Assembly: GCA_963643205.1 (NCBI GenBank)
Contig: CAVIJJ010000051.1
Location: forward strand, 1-6,344
Source: Phil1 sp963643205
Lineage (GTDB): Bacteria > Bacillota > Clostridia > Christensenellales > CAG-138
Length of the DNA: 6,344 nucleotides
Direction: 5' to 3'
Of this stretch, positions 1-5,002 are shown piece after piece. How positions within the stretch are numbered: the first letter of the stretch is position 1; each line of letters opens with the position of its first letter. The position numbers were made by a program, and so were the translations under genes. Below the pieces are notes generated by a model. It had not been told where the DNA came from. It did no database searches and saw only the letters and a program-made list of their open reading frames with translations.

Positions 1-2
1 CG

Positions 3-92
3 GCAAAGAACAAACAAGCTATCGAATTTGGCATTAAGCGCATAACGGAAGATGAATTCAACGAGATGATCGGTAGAAGCGTTGAAAAGTGA
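3..92 (+). CDS. C-terminal fragment of a BRCT-domain protein (partial)
   Basis: Only the last 29 codons are inside the window; the gene begins to the left of base 1. Frame 3 is the only plus frame open from the edge, and it ends in TGA at 90-92. The residues read as the tail of a BRCT domain: a Lys-rich turn (KNKQA), a small hydrophobic strand (FGIKRI) and the final helix with the E-x-E/D-F pattern (TEDEFNEMI). In NAD-dependent DNA ligase (LigA) and in DnaQ-like exonucleases with a BRCT tail, this segment lies at the extreme C-terminus, as it would here. Which of these proteins it is cannot be decided from 29 residues. A strong hairpin with a T tract about 55 bp downstream can end its transcript. 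The BRCT call is from pattern memory and moderately sure. Confidence 0.6.
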   Translation, partial: AKNKQAIEFGIKRITEDEFNEMIGRSVEK

Positions 93-147
93 AGGCTGTA
101 TGCCATAGCGTCACCACCAAAAAGGTCCCACTCCCGCTGGTTTGGGC

Positions 148-188
148 AAAAAGAAAAGCCCGTGCCAGGCACAGGCTTTTCTTTTTTT
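148..188. terminator. Bidirectional intrinsic terminator, left copy
   Basis: An 18 bp stem is formed by 148-165 and 169-186 around a 3-base loop. It has A runs on the left arm and T runs on the right arm, so a U tract follows the GC-rich core on either strand. On the plus strand there is one C-A mismatch (161 with 173); on the minus strand the same pair is a G-T wobble, so the minus-strand hairpin is fully paired. On the plus strand it can end the BRCT-protein transcript. Confidence 0.8.
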
Positions 189-206
189 GGTGCCGGAAGT
201 GGGACT
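188..206 (-). pseudogene. tRNA-Leu 3'-end fragment
   Basis: These 19 bases match 363-381 exactly. On the minus strand they give the T-stem side, the 3' acceptor strand TTCCGGC, discriminator A and CCA. Beyond 206 the sequence stops resembling a tRNA and runs into a GC-rich hairpin, so no anticodon, D arm or 5' acceptor is present. It is a tRNA end fragment carried in the repeat, not a working tRNA. Confidence 0.7.
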
Positions 207-208
207 CC

Positions 209-233
209 CGGCGACACTGGGGCAGTGTCGCCG
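209..233. repeat. Perfect 11 bp GC-rich hairpin
   Basis: CGGCGACACTG (209-219) pairs perfectly with CAGTGTCGCCG (223-233) around a GGG loop. There is no T tract on either side, so it is not a classic terminator. It sits in the spacer between the two 82-83 bp repeats, with no gene around it. Its role is unknown. Confidence 0.75.
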
Positions 234-240
234 CCAGCCC

Positions 241-278
241 GGGGAACTGAAAAACCGTTCACCGGACGGTTTTTCCCC
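241..278. terminator. Terminator-like hairpin in the repeat spacer
   Basis: AAAAACCGT (250-258) pairs perfectly with ACGGTTTTT (266-274) around a 7-base loop. An outer GGGG/CCCC pairing (241-244 with 275-278) is interrupted by a 5-base bulge. The A and T runs would give a U tract on either strand, so this is a second possible bidirectional terminator between the BRCT gene and the tRNA. Confidence 0.55.
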
Positions 279-299
279 CTCACGGGGACGTTCCCTTCG

Positions 300-381
300 A
301 GTCCCACTCCCGCTGGTTTGGGCAAAAAGAAAAGCCCGTGCAGAGCACAGGCTTTTCTTTTTTGGTGCCGGAAGTGGGACT
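300..381. repeat. Right copy of the terminator/tRNA-end repeat
   Basis: This 82 bp unit matches 124-206 apart from a few bases. Its right 19 bases are the real 3' end of the tRNA-Leu gene. Adding its flanks, TTCGAGTCCCACT (296-308) and AGTGGGACTCGAA (373-385) form a perfect 13 bp inverted repeat enclosing the terminator stem, making 296-385 a 90 bp quasi-palindrome. TTCGAGTCCCACT is the 3' half of a tRNA T arm, so the plus strand at 296-315 also resembles a tRNA 3' end. Confidence 0.85.
324..362 (-). terminator. Intrinsic terminator of tRNA-Leu, right copy
   Basis: Directly after the encoded CCA of the tRNA, the minus strand folds into an 18 bp stem (arms 345-362 and 324-341, loop 342-344), with the 3' arm ending in a T-rich run. 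One pair in the core is a G-T wobble on this strand and a C-A mismatch on the other, which suits use as the tRNA terminator. Confidence 0.85.
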
Positions 382-449
382 CGAACCCACACGTTGTCGC
401 CAACAACGGATTTTGAGTCCGTCACGTCTGCCAATTCCATCATTCCGGC
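363..449 (-). tRNA. tRNA-Leu, anticodon CAA
   Basis: The minus strand folds as a complete class II tRNA of 87 nt. The acceptor strands GCCGGAA (443-449) and TTCCGGC (367-373) pair perfectly; the discriminator is A and the CCA end is encoded (363-365). The anticodon stem ACGGA/TCCGT encloses the loop CTCAAAA, giving anticodon CAA, which reads the Leu codon TTG. A long variable arm with GTTG and CAAC stems is typical of tRNA-Leu. The T arm is GTGGG-TTCGAGT-CCCAC. It has its own promoter upstream and a strong terminator directly after CCA, so it appears to be transcribed alone. Confidence 0.97.
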
Positions 450-458
450 GTAGTTTGC

Positions 459-487
459 ATTTTATCACAGATGCGCCCGCATTGCAA
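459..487 (-). promoter_or_regulatory. Sigma-A type promoter of tRNA-Leu
   Basis: On the minus strand a -35 box TTGCAA (482-487) is separated by exactly 17 bp from a -10 box TAAAAT (459-464). The -10 is preceded by TG one base upstream, the extended -10 form. The predicted start, near 452, leaves only 2-3 bases before the mature tRNA 5' end. Confidence 0.65.
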
Positions 488-514
488 CAACAATCGAAAG
501 CGCACAAAACCACG

Positions 515-535
515 GGCGGCGCATATCGCGCCGCC
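515..535 (-). terminator. GC-rich hairpin after the P-loop gene
   Basis: GGCGGCGC (minus strand 528-535) pairs perfectly with GCGCCGCC (515-522) around a 5-base loop, about 20 bases after the P-loop gene's stop codon. Only a weak, interrupted T run (TTTT after CGTGG) follows, so it may be a weak terminator or a 3'-end stabilising hairpin. Confidence 0.5.
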
Positions 536-553
536 GCGGCAAAGCTTTGCTTG

Positions 554-967
554 TTATTCCTTATCTATATAGGGCTTAAGGAACTCCGGCGCGGCTTCCT
601 CGCTGCCGATGCTGAGCACCAGCTTTATGTTTCTGCGCTCCGCAAAGTCTTTAAGCTCCTTGAAAAGCTCTTCAAGGGTATCAAGCTTATGATGAACTAT
701 CTTCATGAATCCATCCACGAAAAGGTATTCAAGATCGAAATCCTGCGCCGCAATACCCGACACAAATCCAAAGAACATCTTAGGGCCTTTTATATGGCAC
801 TCCGAAGCATCAACAAACCTGATGTCGTGCTTTAAGCCATACATATACTGATTGTCATTATCAATAAAAACTATGCTGCCGTTTGCCGTTTTAAGCGTTT
901 CGTTGGCAATGTCGATTATGCGCTTTGTCTTGCCCGCGCCGGCTTCGCCGAATATTACCTTTATCAA
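554..967 (-). CDS. P-loop ATP-binding protein of unknown function
   Basis: This codes for a 137-residue cytosolic protein. A Walker A loop GEAGAGKT sits at residues 7-14, right after the first strand, and YLFVDG (81-86, Asp85) fits a Walker B strand. It therefore most likely binds ATP or GTP, but nothing shows the substrate or partner. It is much shorter than typical secretion or pilus ATPases and has no membrane segment or extra domain; I recall similar short P-loop proteins in Clostridia loosely labelled PilT-like, a label I would not transfer. The start is TTG (965-967): a perfect AGGAGG (974-979) lies 6 bases upstream and no better ATG exists. A promoter lies upstream, divergent from the ttcA-like gene. 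It is a monocistronic gene, with a hairpin after its stop. Confidence 0.85.
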   Translation of the reverse strand: MIKVIFGEAGAGKTKRIIDIANETLKTANGSIVFIDNDNQYMYGLKHDIRFVDASECHIKGPKMFFGFVSGIAAQDFDLEYLFVDGFMKIVHHKLDTLEELFKELKDFAERRNIKLVLSIGSEEAAPEFLKPYIDKE

Positions 968-973
968 GATGAG

Positions 974-979
974 CCTCCT
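974..979 (-). promoter_or_regulatory. Ribosome binding site that fixes the TTG start
   Basis: The minus strand reads AGGAGG here, 6 bases before the TTG codon at 965-967. This perfect site at ideal spacing is the reason for choosing TTG as the start of the P-loop protein. Confidence 0.8.
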
Positions 980-1015
980 CTGCGTTTTTCAACGCTAATG
1001 AAATGTTCGTGTATT

Positions 1016-1045
1016 ATTATAACCTTTTTTGATGCGTTTGGGCAA
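1016..1045 (-). promoter_or_regulatory. Promoter of the P-loop protein gene
   Basis: On the minus strand a consensus -10 TATAAT (1016-1021) lies 18 bp from a partial -35 TTGCCC (1040-1045). Transcription would start near 1009, giving a leader of about 40 nt before the TTG start. The site is divergent from the plus-strand promoter at 1103-1131. Confidence 0.65.
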
Positions 1046-1102
1046 TAGCGGTTTATACAAATTCACCTTAAATACATAAATACATTTTATATATTCAATA
1101 TG

Positions 1103-1131
1103 TTCTTTTCAAAGTCCATTCATGATATACT
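1103..1131 (+). promoter_or_regulatory. Extended -10 promoter of the ttcA-like operon
   Basis: TGATATACT (1123-1131) is an extended -10 element with core TATACT. The -35 position, 17 bp upstream, holds only TTCTTT (1103-1108), so the extended -10 and the AT-rich upstream stretch would carry the promoter. The predicted start lies at about 1138, which coincides with the first in-frame ATG and argues for the second ATG as the real start. Confidence 0.6.
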
Positions 1132-1164
1132 GTTAGAATGAGCGATAAAAAAGGGACTAAGGAC

Positions 1165-1956
1165 ATGAAACGGGTTTTGGGCTGCATCCGCCGCGCGGAT
1201 GAAAGATACAACATGATACGCGAAGGAGATAAAATATGCGTTGGCGTATCGGGCGGCAAGGACAGCCTGCTACTGCTTTACGGATTAAAGCTTTATCAGC
1301 GGTTTTGCTACAGGCACTTTGACGTTTGCGGCGTTATGCTGGACCTGGGACTTACGGATCAGGATCTTACGCCGGTTGAGGATTTTGCGCGGAGCATAGA
1401 CGTGCCGTTTGACATAATCAAAACCGACATAGGCGACGTTGTATTCAACATTAGGAAAGAAAGTCACCCTTGCGCGCTTTGCGCAAAGCTTAGGCGAGGC
1501 GCGCTGAACGACGCCGCGCGCGAACGCGGCTGCAACCTGGTGGCACTGGGGCACAACAGGGACGACGTTATAGAGACATTTTTCATGAGCCTTCTTTACG
1601 AAAGCAGGCTTAACACATTCGGCCCGGTAACATACCTTGGCCGCAAGGACGTTACGGTTATAAGGCCGATGGTGTTCCTGCCCGAAAAGCAGGCGCTAAG
1701 CATTGCTACGCGGCTTGATTTGCCCATACGCAAACCGAACTGCCCCGCGGCAGGCCACACAAAGCGCGAGGAAATGAAGGACGTTATACGCTACTTTACA
1801 AGCCTTATACCGGACGCCGAGGAGCGCATTATGAACGCGATAGCGGACACGGAAAAATACGGCATGTGGGACAATCTGCGCCTGCCGCCGAGGGACCTTG
1901 CGGACAAAGCCGCATGCGAAACCACCCCGAACAATAACGAAGAAGAGGAGAACTGA
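1165..1956 (+). CDS. ttcA: TtcA-family tRNA thiolation protein (PP-loop ATPase)
   Basis: This is a PP-loop ATP pyrophosphatase of the TtcA/TilS superfamily. TtcA makes 2-thiocytidine at position 32 of tRNA, using ATP and a [4Fe-4S] cluster. Counting from the upstream ATG at 1138, the PP-loop SGGKDS is at residues 38-43, a Cys pair (HPCALCAK) at 112 and 115, GHNRDD at 138-143 and a third Cys in NCPAAG at 202. The CxxC plus distant Cys matches the TtcA cluster ligands and is not expected in TilS. I prefer the ATG at 1165 (263 residues, starting MKRVLGCIRRAD): the promoter predicts a transcript start near 1138, and AAAGGGA precedes 1165 by 8 bases. The C-terminal tail is acidic and probably disordered. 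It is followed after one base by the DUF1294 gene. The family is sure; true C32 thiolation is likely but not proven. Confidence 0.88.
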   Translation: MKRVLGCIRRADERYNMIREGDKICVGVSGGKDSLLLLYGLKLYQRFCYRHFDVCGVMLDLGLTDQDLTPVEDFARSIDVPFDIIKTDIGDVVFNIRKESHPCALCAKLRRGALNDAARERGCNLVALGHNRDDVIETFFMSLLYESRLNTFGPVTYLGRKDVTVIRPMVFLPEKQALSIATRLDLPIRKPNCPAAGHTKREEMKDVIRYFTSLIPDAEERIMNAIADTEKYGMWDNLRLPPRDLADKAACETTPNNNEEEEN

Positions 1957-1957
1957 C

Positions 1958-2248
1958 ATGGAAGAAAAGACACTGTTTTTGCTTATTATAGGCTACCTTG
2001 GCATAATGAGCCTTATACTTTTTCTTATGATGGGGCTGGATAAGGCCAAGGCTAAGCAGGGCGCATGGCGCATAAGCGAAAAGGCGCTGTTTGTTACGGC
2101 CGCTATAGGAGGCGGCATAGGCGGCGTGCTGGGCATGAAGGTATTCAGGCACAAGACAAAGCACACCTCTTTCAAAATAGGCATGCCGCTGCTGGCAGTG
2201 CTTAACCTGGCCGCGGCGTATCTTATAATGCGAATAAATCAGGGCTAA
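1958..2248 (+). CDS. DUF1294 small membrane protein
   Basis: This codes for a 96-residue membrane protein of the DUF1294 family, whose function is unknown. Two to three hydrophobic segments are visible: residues 5-26, about 44-60 and 75-92. The family signature is clear: MGLDKAKAK near 25-33, WRISEKAL at 37-44, a Gly-rich stretch GGGIGGVLGM (51-60), and FRHKTKHTSFKIG (63-75). The length is typical. Its ATG follows the TGA of the ttcA-like gene by one base (TGA-C-ATG). An AGAGGAG ribosome site inside the end of that gene serves it, so the two are cotranscribed and probably translationally coupled. No clear plus-strand terminator follows; the gene converges on the minus-strand LoaP gene 21 bases away. 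Confidence 0.9.
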   Translation: MEEKTLFLLIIGYLGIMSLILFLMMGLDKAKAKQGAWRISEKALFVTAAIGGGIGGVLGMKVFRHKTKHTSFKIGMPLLAVLNLAAAYLIMRINQG

Positions 2249-2265
2249 AAAAGACCGGAGCGGTC
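2247..2265 (-). terminator. Intrinsic terminator of the peptide cluster
   Basis: On the minus strand GACCG pairs with CGGTC around CTC (2253-2265), followed at once by six Ts (2247-2252), just past the LoaP stop codon. A competing longer-range stem pairs CCGGAGC (2278-2284, inside the last LoaP codons) with GCTCCGG (2255-2261) before nearly the same T run. The two folds share bases and exclude one another; either could terminate. Confidence 0.8.
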
Positions 2266-2269
2266 AATT

Positions 2270-2770
2270 CTAAACCTGCTCCGGCTCAACATATTCTATC
2301 GCGCACCAAATTGTATTCAACAGGCCGTCGGCATGGTTCAGCTCTATCTGCACCTGCCTGCGGCTTTTATTTACCTTCAGCACTTTGCCGTTAAGTGAGC
2401 AAAGCGGGCCTTCGCAAAAGCGTATCTTAGTACCCTCCTTAATCACCTTGGTAGGCTCTATCACGCCGCTATGCCGTTTTAGCCAGGTTACAAACTCCGC
2501 ATCCGTTCCGCGCAGCATATACTCACCATCGTCATACTGCAGCAGCTTAATTACGTTTTGCAGCGAATTCACGGCCCTGACGTCGGGTTCCTCATCACAC
2601 TCGAAGAAAACATAGCCGGGCATAAGAAGCGTTTCCTTTTCGGCAAGCTTACCGTTTACGGGCTTAAACTTGATAATCTTGGGAATCAGCACGTCGTACC
2701 CCCTCCGCACGAGGGCGGACTTTATTCCCGATTCGAACCCGGTTCTGCAAAAAAGGCAATATACCCCCAT
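2270..2770 (-). CDS. loaP: LoaP-like NusG-paralogue transcription antiterminator
   Basis: This codes for a 166-residue specialised NusG paralogue. The NGN domain spans about residues 1-100: the opening strand VYCLFCRTG, then LMPGYVFFE at 49-57, the hallmark NGN segment that contacts RNA polymerase. A KOW domain follows at about 110-162, with EGPLCSLNGKV (120-130) and KSRRQVQIEL. The length suits LoaP, RfaH and UpxY; general NusG of Bacillota is a little longer and lies beside secE, which is not the case here. LoaP proteins let polymerase read through terminators in long biosynthetic operons of Bacillota. AAGGGGGT lies 6 bases before its ATG. It is the last gene of the cluster, 23 bases after the PqqD gene, an unusual place since such regulators often lead their operon. 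The NusG-paralogue call is sure; LoaP over other subtypes is likely. Confidence 0.85.
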   Translation of the reverse strand: MGVYCLFCRTGFESGIKSALVRRGYDVLIPKIIKFKPVNGKLAEKETLLMPGYVFFECDEEPDVRAVNSLQNVIKLLQYDDGEYMLRGTDAEFVTWLKRHSGVIEPTKVIKEGTKIRFCEGPLCSLNGKVLKVNKSRRQVQIELNHADGLLNTIWCAIEYVEPEQV

Positions 2771-2793
2771 TGCTTACCCCCTTAGTTAACGCG

Positions 2794-3057
2794 TTATTCA
2801 ACTATGCCAAGCTCTTTAAGCTTCGCTAAAAACTCGTTTGTATCCTTTATCGCGGCGGCCGCATCCACATCGTATTCCGCGGCAAGCATGTTAGCAAGGT
2901 CCTCCGCATCCTTGGCGCGCTCAAGCGAATCCCATATAAACTCGCCGGTTTCGTTGAGCGTTATAAGCCCCTTTATATCAAGCGACGCATCGCCCACGGG
3001 CACCAATATAACATCGCCCGCTATATTCCGCTTCACAAGTCTTTTTAGTATTTTCAT
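2794..3057 (-). CDS. PqqD-like RiPP recognition protein
   Basis: This 87-residue PqqD-family protein is a stand-alone RRE (RiPP recognition element), the kind of domain that binds a peptide leader and delivers it to a modifying enzyme. It has an N-terminal beta region (residues 1-35), then the family's characteristic helix start (NETGEFIWDSLERAKDAEDLANML, about 35-58), EYDVD at 61-65, and a closing helix FLAKLKELGIV (76-86). Its ATG follows the TAA of the radical SAM gene with no gap (TAAATG), and GGAGG lies 8 bases upstream inside that gene, so the two proteins are made together and likely form the working pair. Its ligand is probably the leader of the 79-aa peptide encoded at 5764-6003; the YxxP motif there is of the type bound by related RREs in lasso systems. 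Confidence 0.88.
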   Translation of the reverse strand: MKILKRLVKRNIAGDVILVPVGDASLDIKGLITLNETGEFIWDSLERAKDAEDLANMLAAEYDVDAAAAIKDTNEFLAKLKELGIVE

Positions 3058-4167
3058 TTATTTATCCTCCTCCAATGTAAGCCGAACCGTTTCACGCGTC
3101 ATACGGCAAACGTATTCGGGCTTTACGTTAAAATGCCCGGTTTCCGTTACGCACATGGCGGCGCAGGCATGGCAGGCGTGCTTATAGCCGCATACCGCGC
3201 ACTCCGCGGGCAAGCGTATTTCGGCAGTAGATGCCTTAATCCGCTTCCAAGCCTCGCTGAAGCCAAGCTCCTTAACGGATACCGCCGGTTCCGTCATCAT
3301 GCCGCAGGGGGTCATTATGCCCTGCCAGTTCAACCAAAACGCACTCCTGCCGGCGCGGCACATTATGCCCTCGCCGGGGGTGCCTTCGCAATCCGTATTC
3401 TCGCTTACGCTTATGCCTCGGCGCATGGCCTCCGCGCGCAGGCGAAACTGCTCTTCGCTGAAACGGAATTTGTCCCACATTACGCTGTATTTGGCGGCGT
3501 CCTCCGCGCTGAAGCGATCGTTTTCGCCGACCATGGCCTCGCTTCGCCTTATGGGCGGGAACATATATGTGGCAAGCTGCATGGGCGTGCCGAGGGACTC
3601 GGCTATATCGTATATTTTCTGCATATCGGCGGCGTTATACTGCGTAAGCGACACATTAAGCTTTACGCCTATGCCGATATCCTTAAGCGCGCGTATATTC
3701 GCGGCCACCTTATCAAAGGCGTTTATGCCGCAAAGGCGCTCGTAGGCCTCCGGTCCCGCGCCGTAAAGGGTTATATTAAACCTAAACGGCGGCTCGTGGC
3801 GGAAGAAATCCAGCATATCCTTATCGATAAGAGAGGCATTACTGTTCACGCTGACCATAAGGCCCATCTTTTTAAGCTCGGTTAATATAAACCGAAAATC
3901 CCGCCTTATAAGCGGCTCCCCGCCCGTAAGAAGCAGGAAAAGCATGCCCTCGCTTCTGGCCTTTTCGGCTATGGCAAGCCACTCGTCCGCGCTAAGTTCC
4001 TCTCCCCTGCGCTTCTGCTCCGCTTCGGTTAAATGAACATAGCACATTTTGCAATTGAAATTGCAGCGCGCTGTAAGCTCGAAATTTCCCGCAAGGGGTG
4101 TACCCGCGCGGCAAGCTTTGGCGTGAAGATAGGACGAAAGGCGCGGTTCCGTGCTGTTAGTTTCCAT
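3058..4167 (-). CDS. Radical SAM/SPASM peptide-maturation enzyme
   Basis: This 369-residue radical SAM enzyme has a C-terminal SPASM domain. The SAM cluster motif CNFNCKMC places Cys at 35, 39 and 42, and TGGEPL (81-86) is the SAM-binding motif. The SPASM region holds Cys at 260, 270, 288, 323, 326, 332, 335, 339 and 354, enough for two further Fe-S clusters; CRAGRSAFWLNWQG followed by TPC is typical. Relatives mature peptides (PqqE, sactipeptide and ranthipeptide enzymes), forming C-C or thioether bonds by a 5'-deoxyadenosyl radical. I chose the ATG at 4165-4167 over a TTG four codons upstream because GGGGGA (4172-4177) precedes it. The start overlaps the end of the HprK-like gene by 11 bases, and PqqD follows directly. 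The enzyme class is sure; the bond formed is unknown, with thioether favoured by the four-Cys peptide. Confidence 0.93.
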   Translation of the reverse strand: METNSTEPRLSSYLHAKACRAGTPLAGNFELTARCNFNCKMCYVHLTEAEQKRRGEELSADEWLAIAEKARSEGMLFLLLTGGEPLIRRDFRFILTELKKMGLMVSVNSNASLIDKDMLDFFRHEPPFRFNITLYGAGPEAYERLCGINAFDKVAANIRALKDIGIGVKLNVSLTQYNAADMQKIYDIAESLGTPMQLATYMFPPIRRSEAMVGENDRFSAEDAAKYSVMWDKFRFSEEQFRLRAEAMRRGISVSENTDCEGTPGEGIMCRAGRSAFWLNWQGIMTPCGMMTEPAVSVKELGFSEAWKRIKASTAEIRLPAECAVCGYKHACHACAAMCVTETGHFNVKPEYVCRMTRETVRLTLEEDK

Positions 4168-5002
4168 TTTGTCCCCCAAATAATTCGTTCTGCAGCAGCC
4201 TTACGGCGCTCTCGTCCGCGCGGCAGCTTAAGCAATACACATTTGCCTTCTCAACAAGCTGAGCCGCAAGAAGAGTCATACGCGAGGCGCTCTCCGCATC
4301 CCACTGATAATAGGCGCACTGGCTCAAAAGGGCCGCAAACGCCTCCTTTGCCCCGGCTACGCGCAGGGTATTCTCGCCCGACTTAGAAAGCAGAACTATC
4401 GCCCGAATCGGCGCGGAGGCATTTTGGCATATACGGGACGTGCCCGAATAGAATACGCCGTTTGCGGTTAAATCGTCAAGGCGGATAAGCGACCTATCGC
4501 CGTTTATTATATCCGCAGAGGCATAATCTTGCCAAAGGGATGCCTGCGTGCTTTTGCCTATGCCGCTCGGCCCCGTGAAAAGCAGGGCGCGGCCATTTAC
4601 GATAATAAAAGAAGAATGCAGCACAAGGCGGCCATAGTCCGCGAGAATATCAAAAAGATCGGCCGATTCGAGAATGGCCTGAGAATACATAGTGTCGCGG
4701 TAGCCAAGGCCGCACGAAAGCCGCGTTTGCCCCGGCGTACGCACGGAATAGGCAAACCGGTCTGTGCCGTACACCTTAAGCGTATGTACAGCCTCACCCT
4801 CCGTCCAGCGGCTTACGGGGCCGCTTTTCACGGCGCAGGGCGGCACGGCCGGCGCGGACCGAGCATATTCAAGCGATATAAGGTGATCGGTTTTGGCGGA
4901 CGGCTCGGCATGGAAAAGGGCGCTTTGCTTTGAACGAATCCAGTTGCCCTCCCCACGGATTTCAACGGTTATGCCGCCAAACGTGAAACGCTCACTGTTC
5001 AT
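4157..5002 (-). CDS. HPr-kinase-like (HprK/PEPCK fold) protein
   Basis: This codes for a 281-residue protein with the C-terminal HprK kinase fold. The key segment runs RLVLHSSFIIVNGRALLF, then Walker A GPSGIGKST at 144-152, then INGDRSLIR (166-174), with Asp169 at the metal/catalytic position of such kinases, and APIRAIVLL at 197-205. The N-terminal 120 residues are a beta-rich region unlike the HPr-sensing domain of true HprK, and the context has no sugar phosphotransferase genes, so it is not the catabolite regulator. Homologues in RiPP clusters (the paeninodin lasso kinase type) phosphorylate the precursor. I chose the ATG at 5000-5002, which overlaps the lipoprotein stop by 11 bases; no good ribosome site precedes it, so translational coupling is likely. 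An upstream ATG (5048-5050) has no ribosome site either. The fold is sure; the substrate is inferred. Confidence 0.85.
   Translation of the reverse strand: MNSERFTFGGITVEIRGEGNWIRSKQSALFHAEPSAKTDHLISLEYARSAPAVPPCAVKSGPVSRWTEGEAVHTLKVYGTDRFAYSVRTPGQTRLSCGLGYRDTMYSQAILESADLFDILADYGRLVLHSSFIIVNGRALLFTGPSGIGKSTQASLWQDYASADIINGDRSLIRLDDLTANGVFYSGTSRICQNASAPIRAIVLLSKSGENTLRVAGAKEAFAALLSQCAYYQWDAESASRMTLLAAQLVEKANVYCLSCRADESAVRLLQNELFGGQNGN
4172..4177 (-). promoter_or_regulatory. Ribosome binding site that fixes the radical SAM start
   Basis: The minus strand reads GGGGGA here, 5 bases from the G run to the ATG at 4165-4167. It matches the G5-type sites of three other genes in this cluster and favours the ATG over the upstream TTG, which the site would partly overlap. 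Confidence 0.6.

Larger units (their letters stand above)
124..206. repeat. Left copy of an 82-83 bp terminator/tRNA-end repeat
   Basis: This 83 bp unit is nearly identical to 300-381. The differences are the first base, the three-base hairpin loop (CAG here, AGA there) and one extra T in the T run (seven against six). It starts with GGTCCCACT and ends with AGTGGGACT, so its ends are inverted repeats of each other (8 of 9). Inside are a long A/T-flanked hairpin and, at the right end, a 19 bp stretch identical to the CCA end, acceptor strand and part of the T arm of the neighbouring tRNA-Leu. It looks like a duplication of the tRNA end plus its terminator. Confidence 0.85.

Noticed and set aside
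188..206. A second tRNA-Leu gene
   Set aside because: Only the 3' acceptor strand and part of the T arm are present; no anticodon, D arm or 5' acceptor follows.
124..381. CRISPR array
   Set aside because: There are only two long copies, carrying terminator and tRNA sequence with one spacer, and no cas genes in the window.
142..453. Open plus-strand frames across the tRNA and repeats (also 162-416 and 338-835)
   Set aside because: Their residues (such as AGSGTRTHT) are antisense translations of a tRNA T arm and of terminator hairpins; 338-835 also runs antisense through the P-loop gene. Frames of this kind are a well-known false gene call.
968..1137. Riboswitch or leader RNA in the divergent region
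   Set aside because: The space is explained by two promoters, and no aptamer-like conserved structure or terminator/antiterminator pair is visible.
2787..2796. Palindrome TAACGCGTTA between the PqqD and LoaP genes as an operator
   Set aside because: It is only 10 bp, partly made of the stop codon, and lies inside an operon; chance is the simpler explanation.
3133..3885. 250-codon plus-strand open frame
   Set aside because: It is the antisense shadow of the radical SAM gene, with no domain, no ribosome site and a Tyr/Ala/Arg-rich composition typical of a reverse frame.
4157..5002. True HPr kinase/phosphorylase (hprK) for carbon control
   Set aside because: The N-terminal half does not look like the HprK sensing domain, and the genes around it belong to peptide maturation, not to sugar phosphotransfer.
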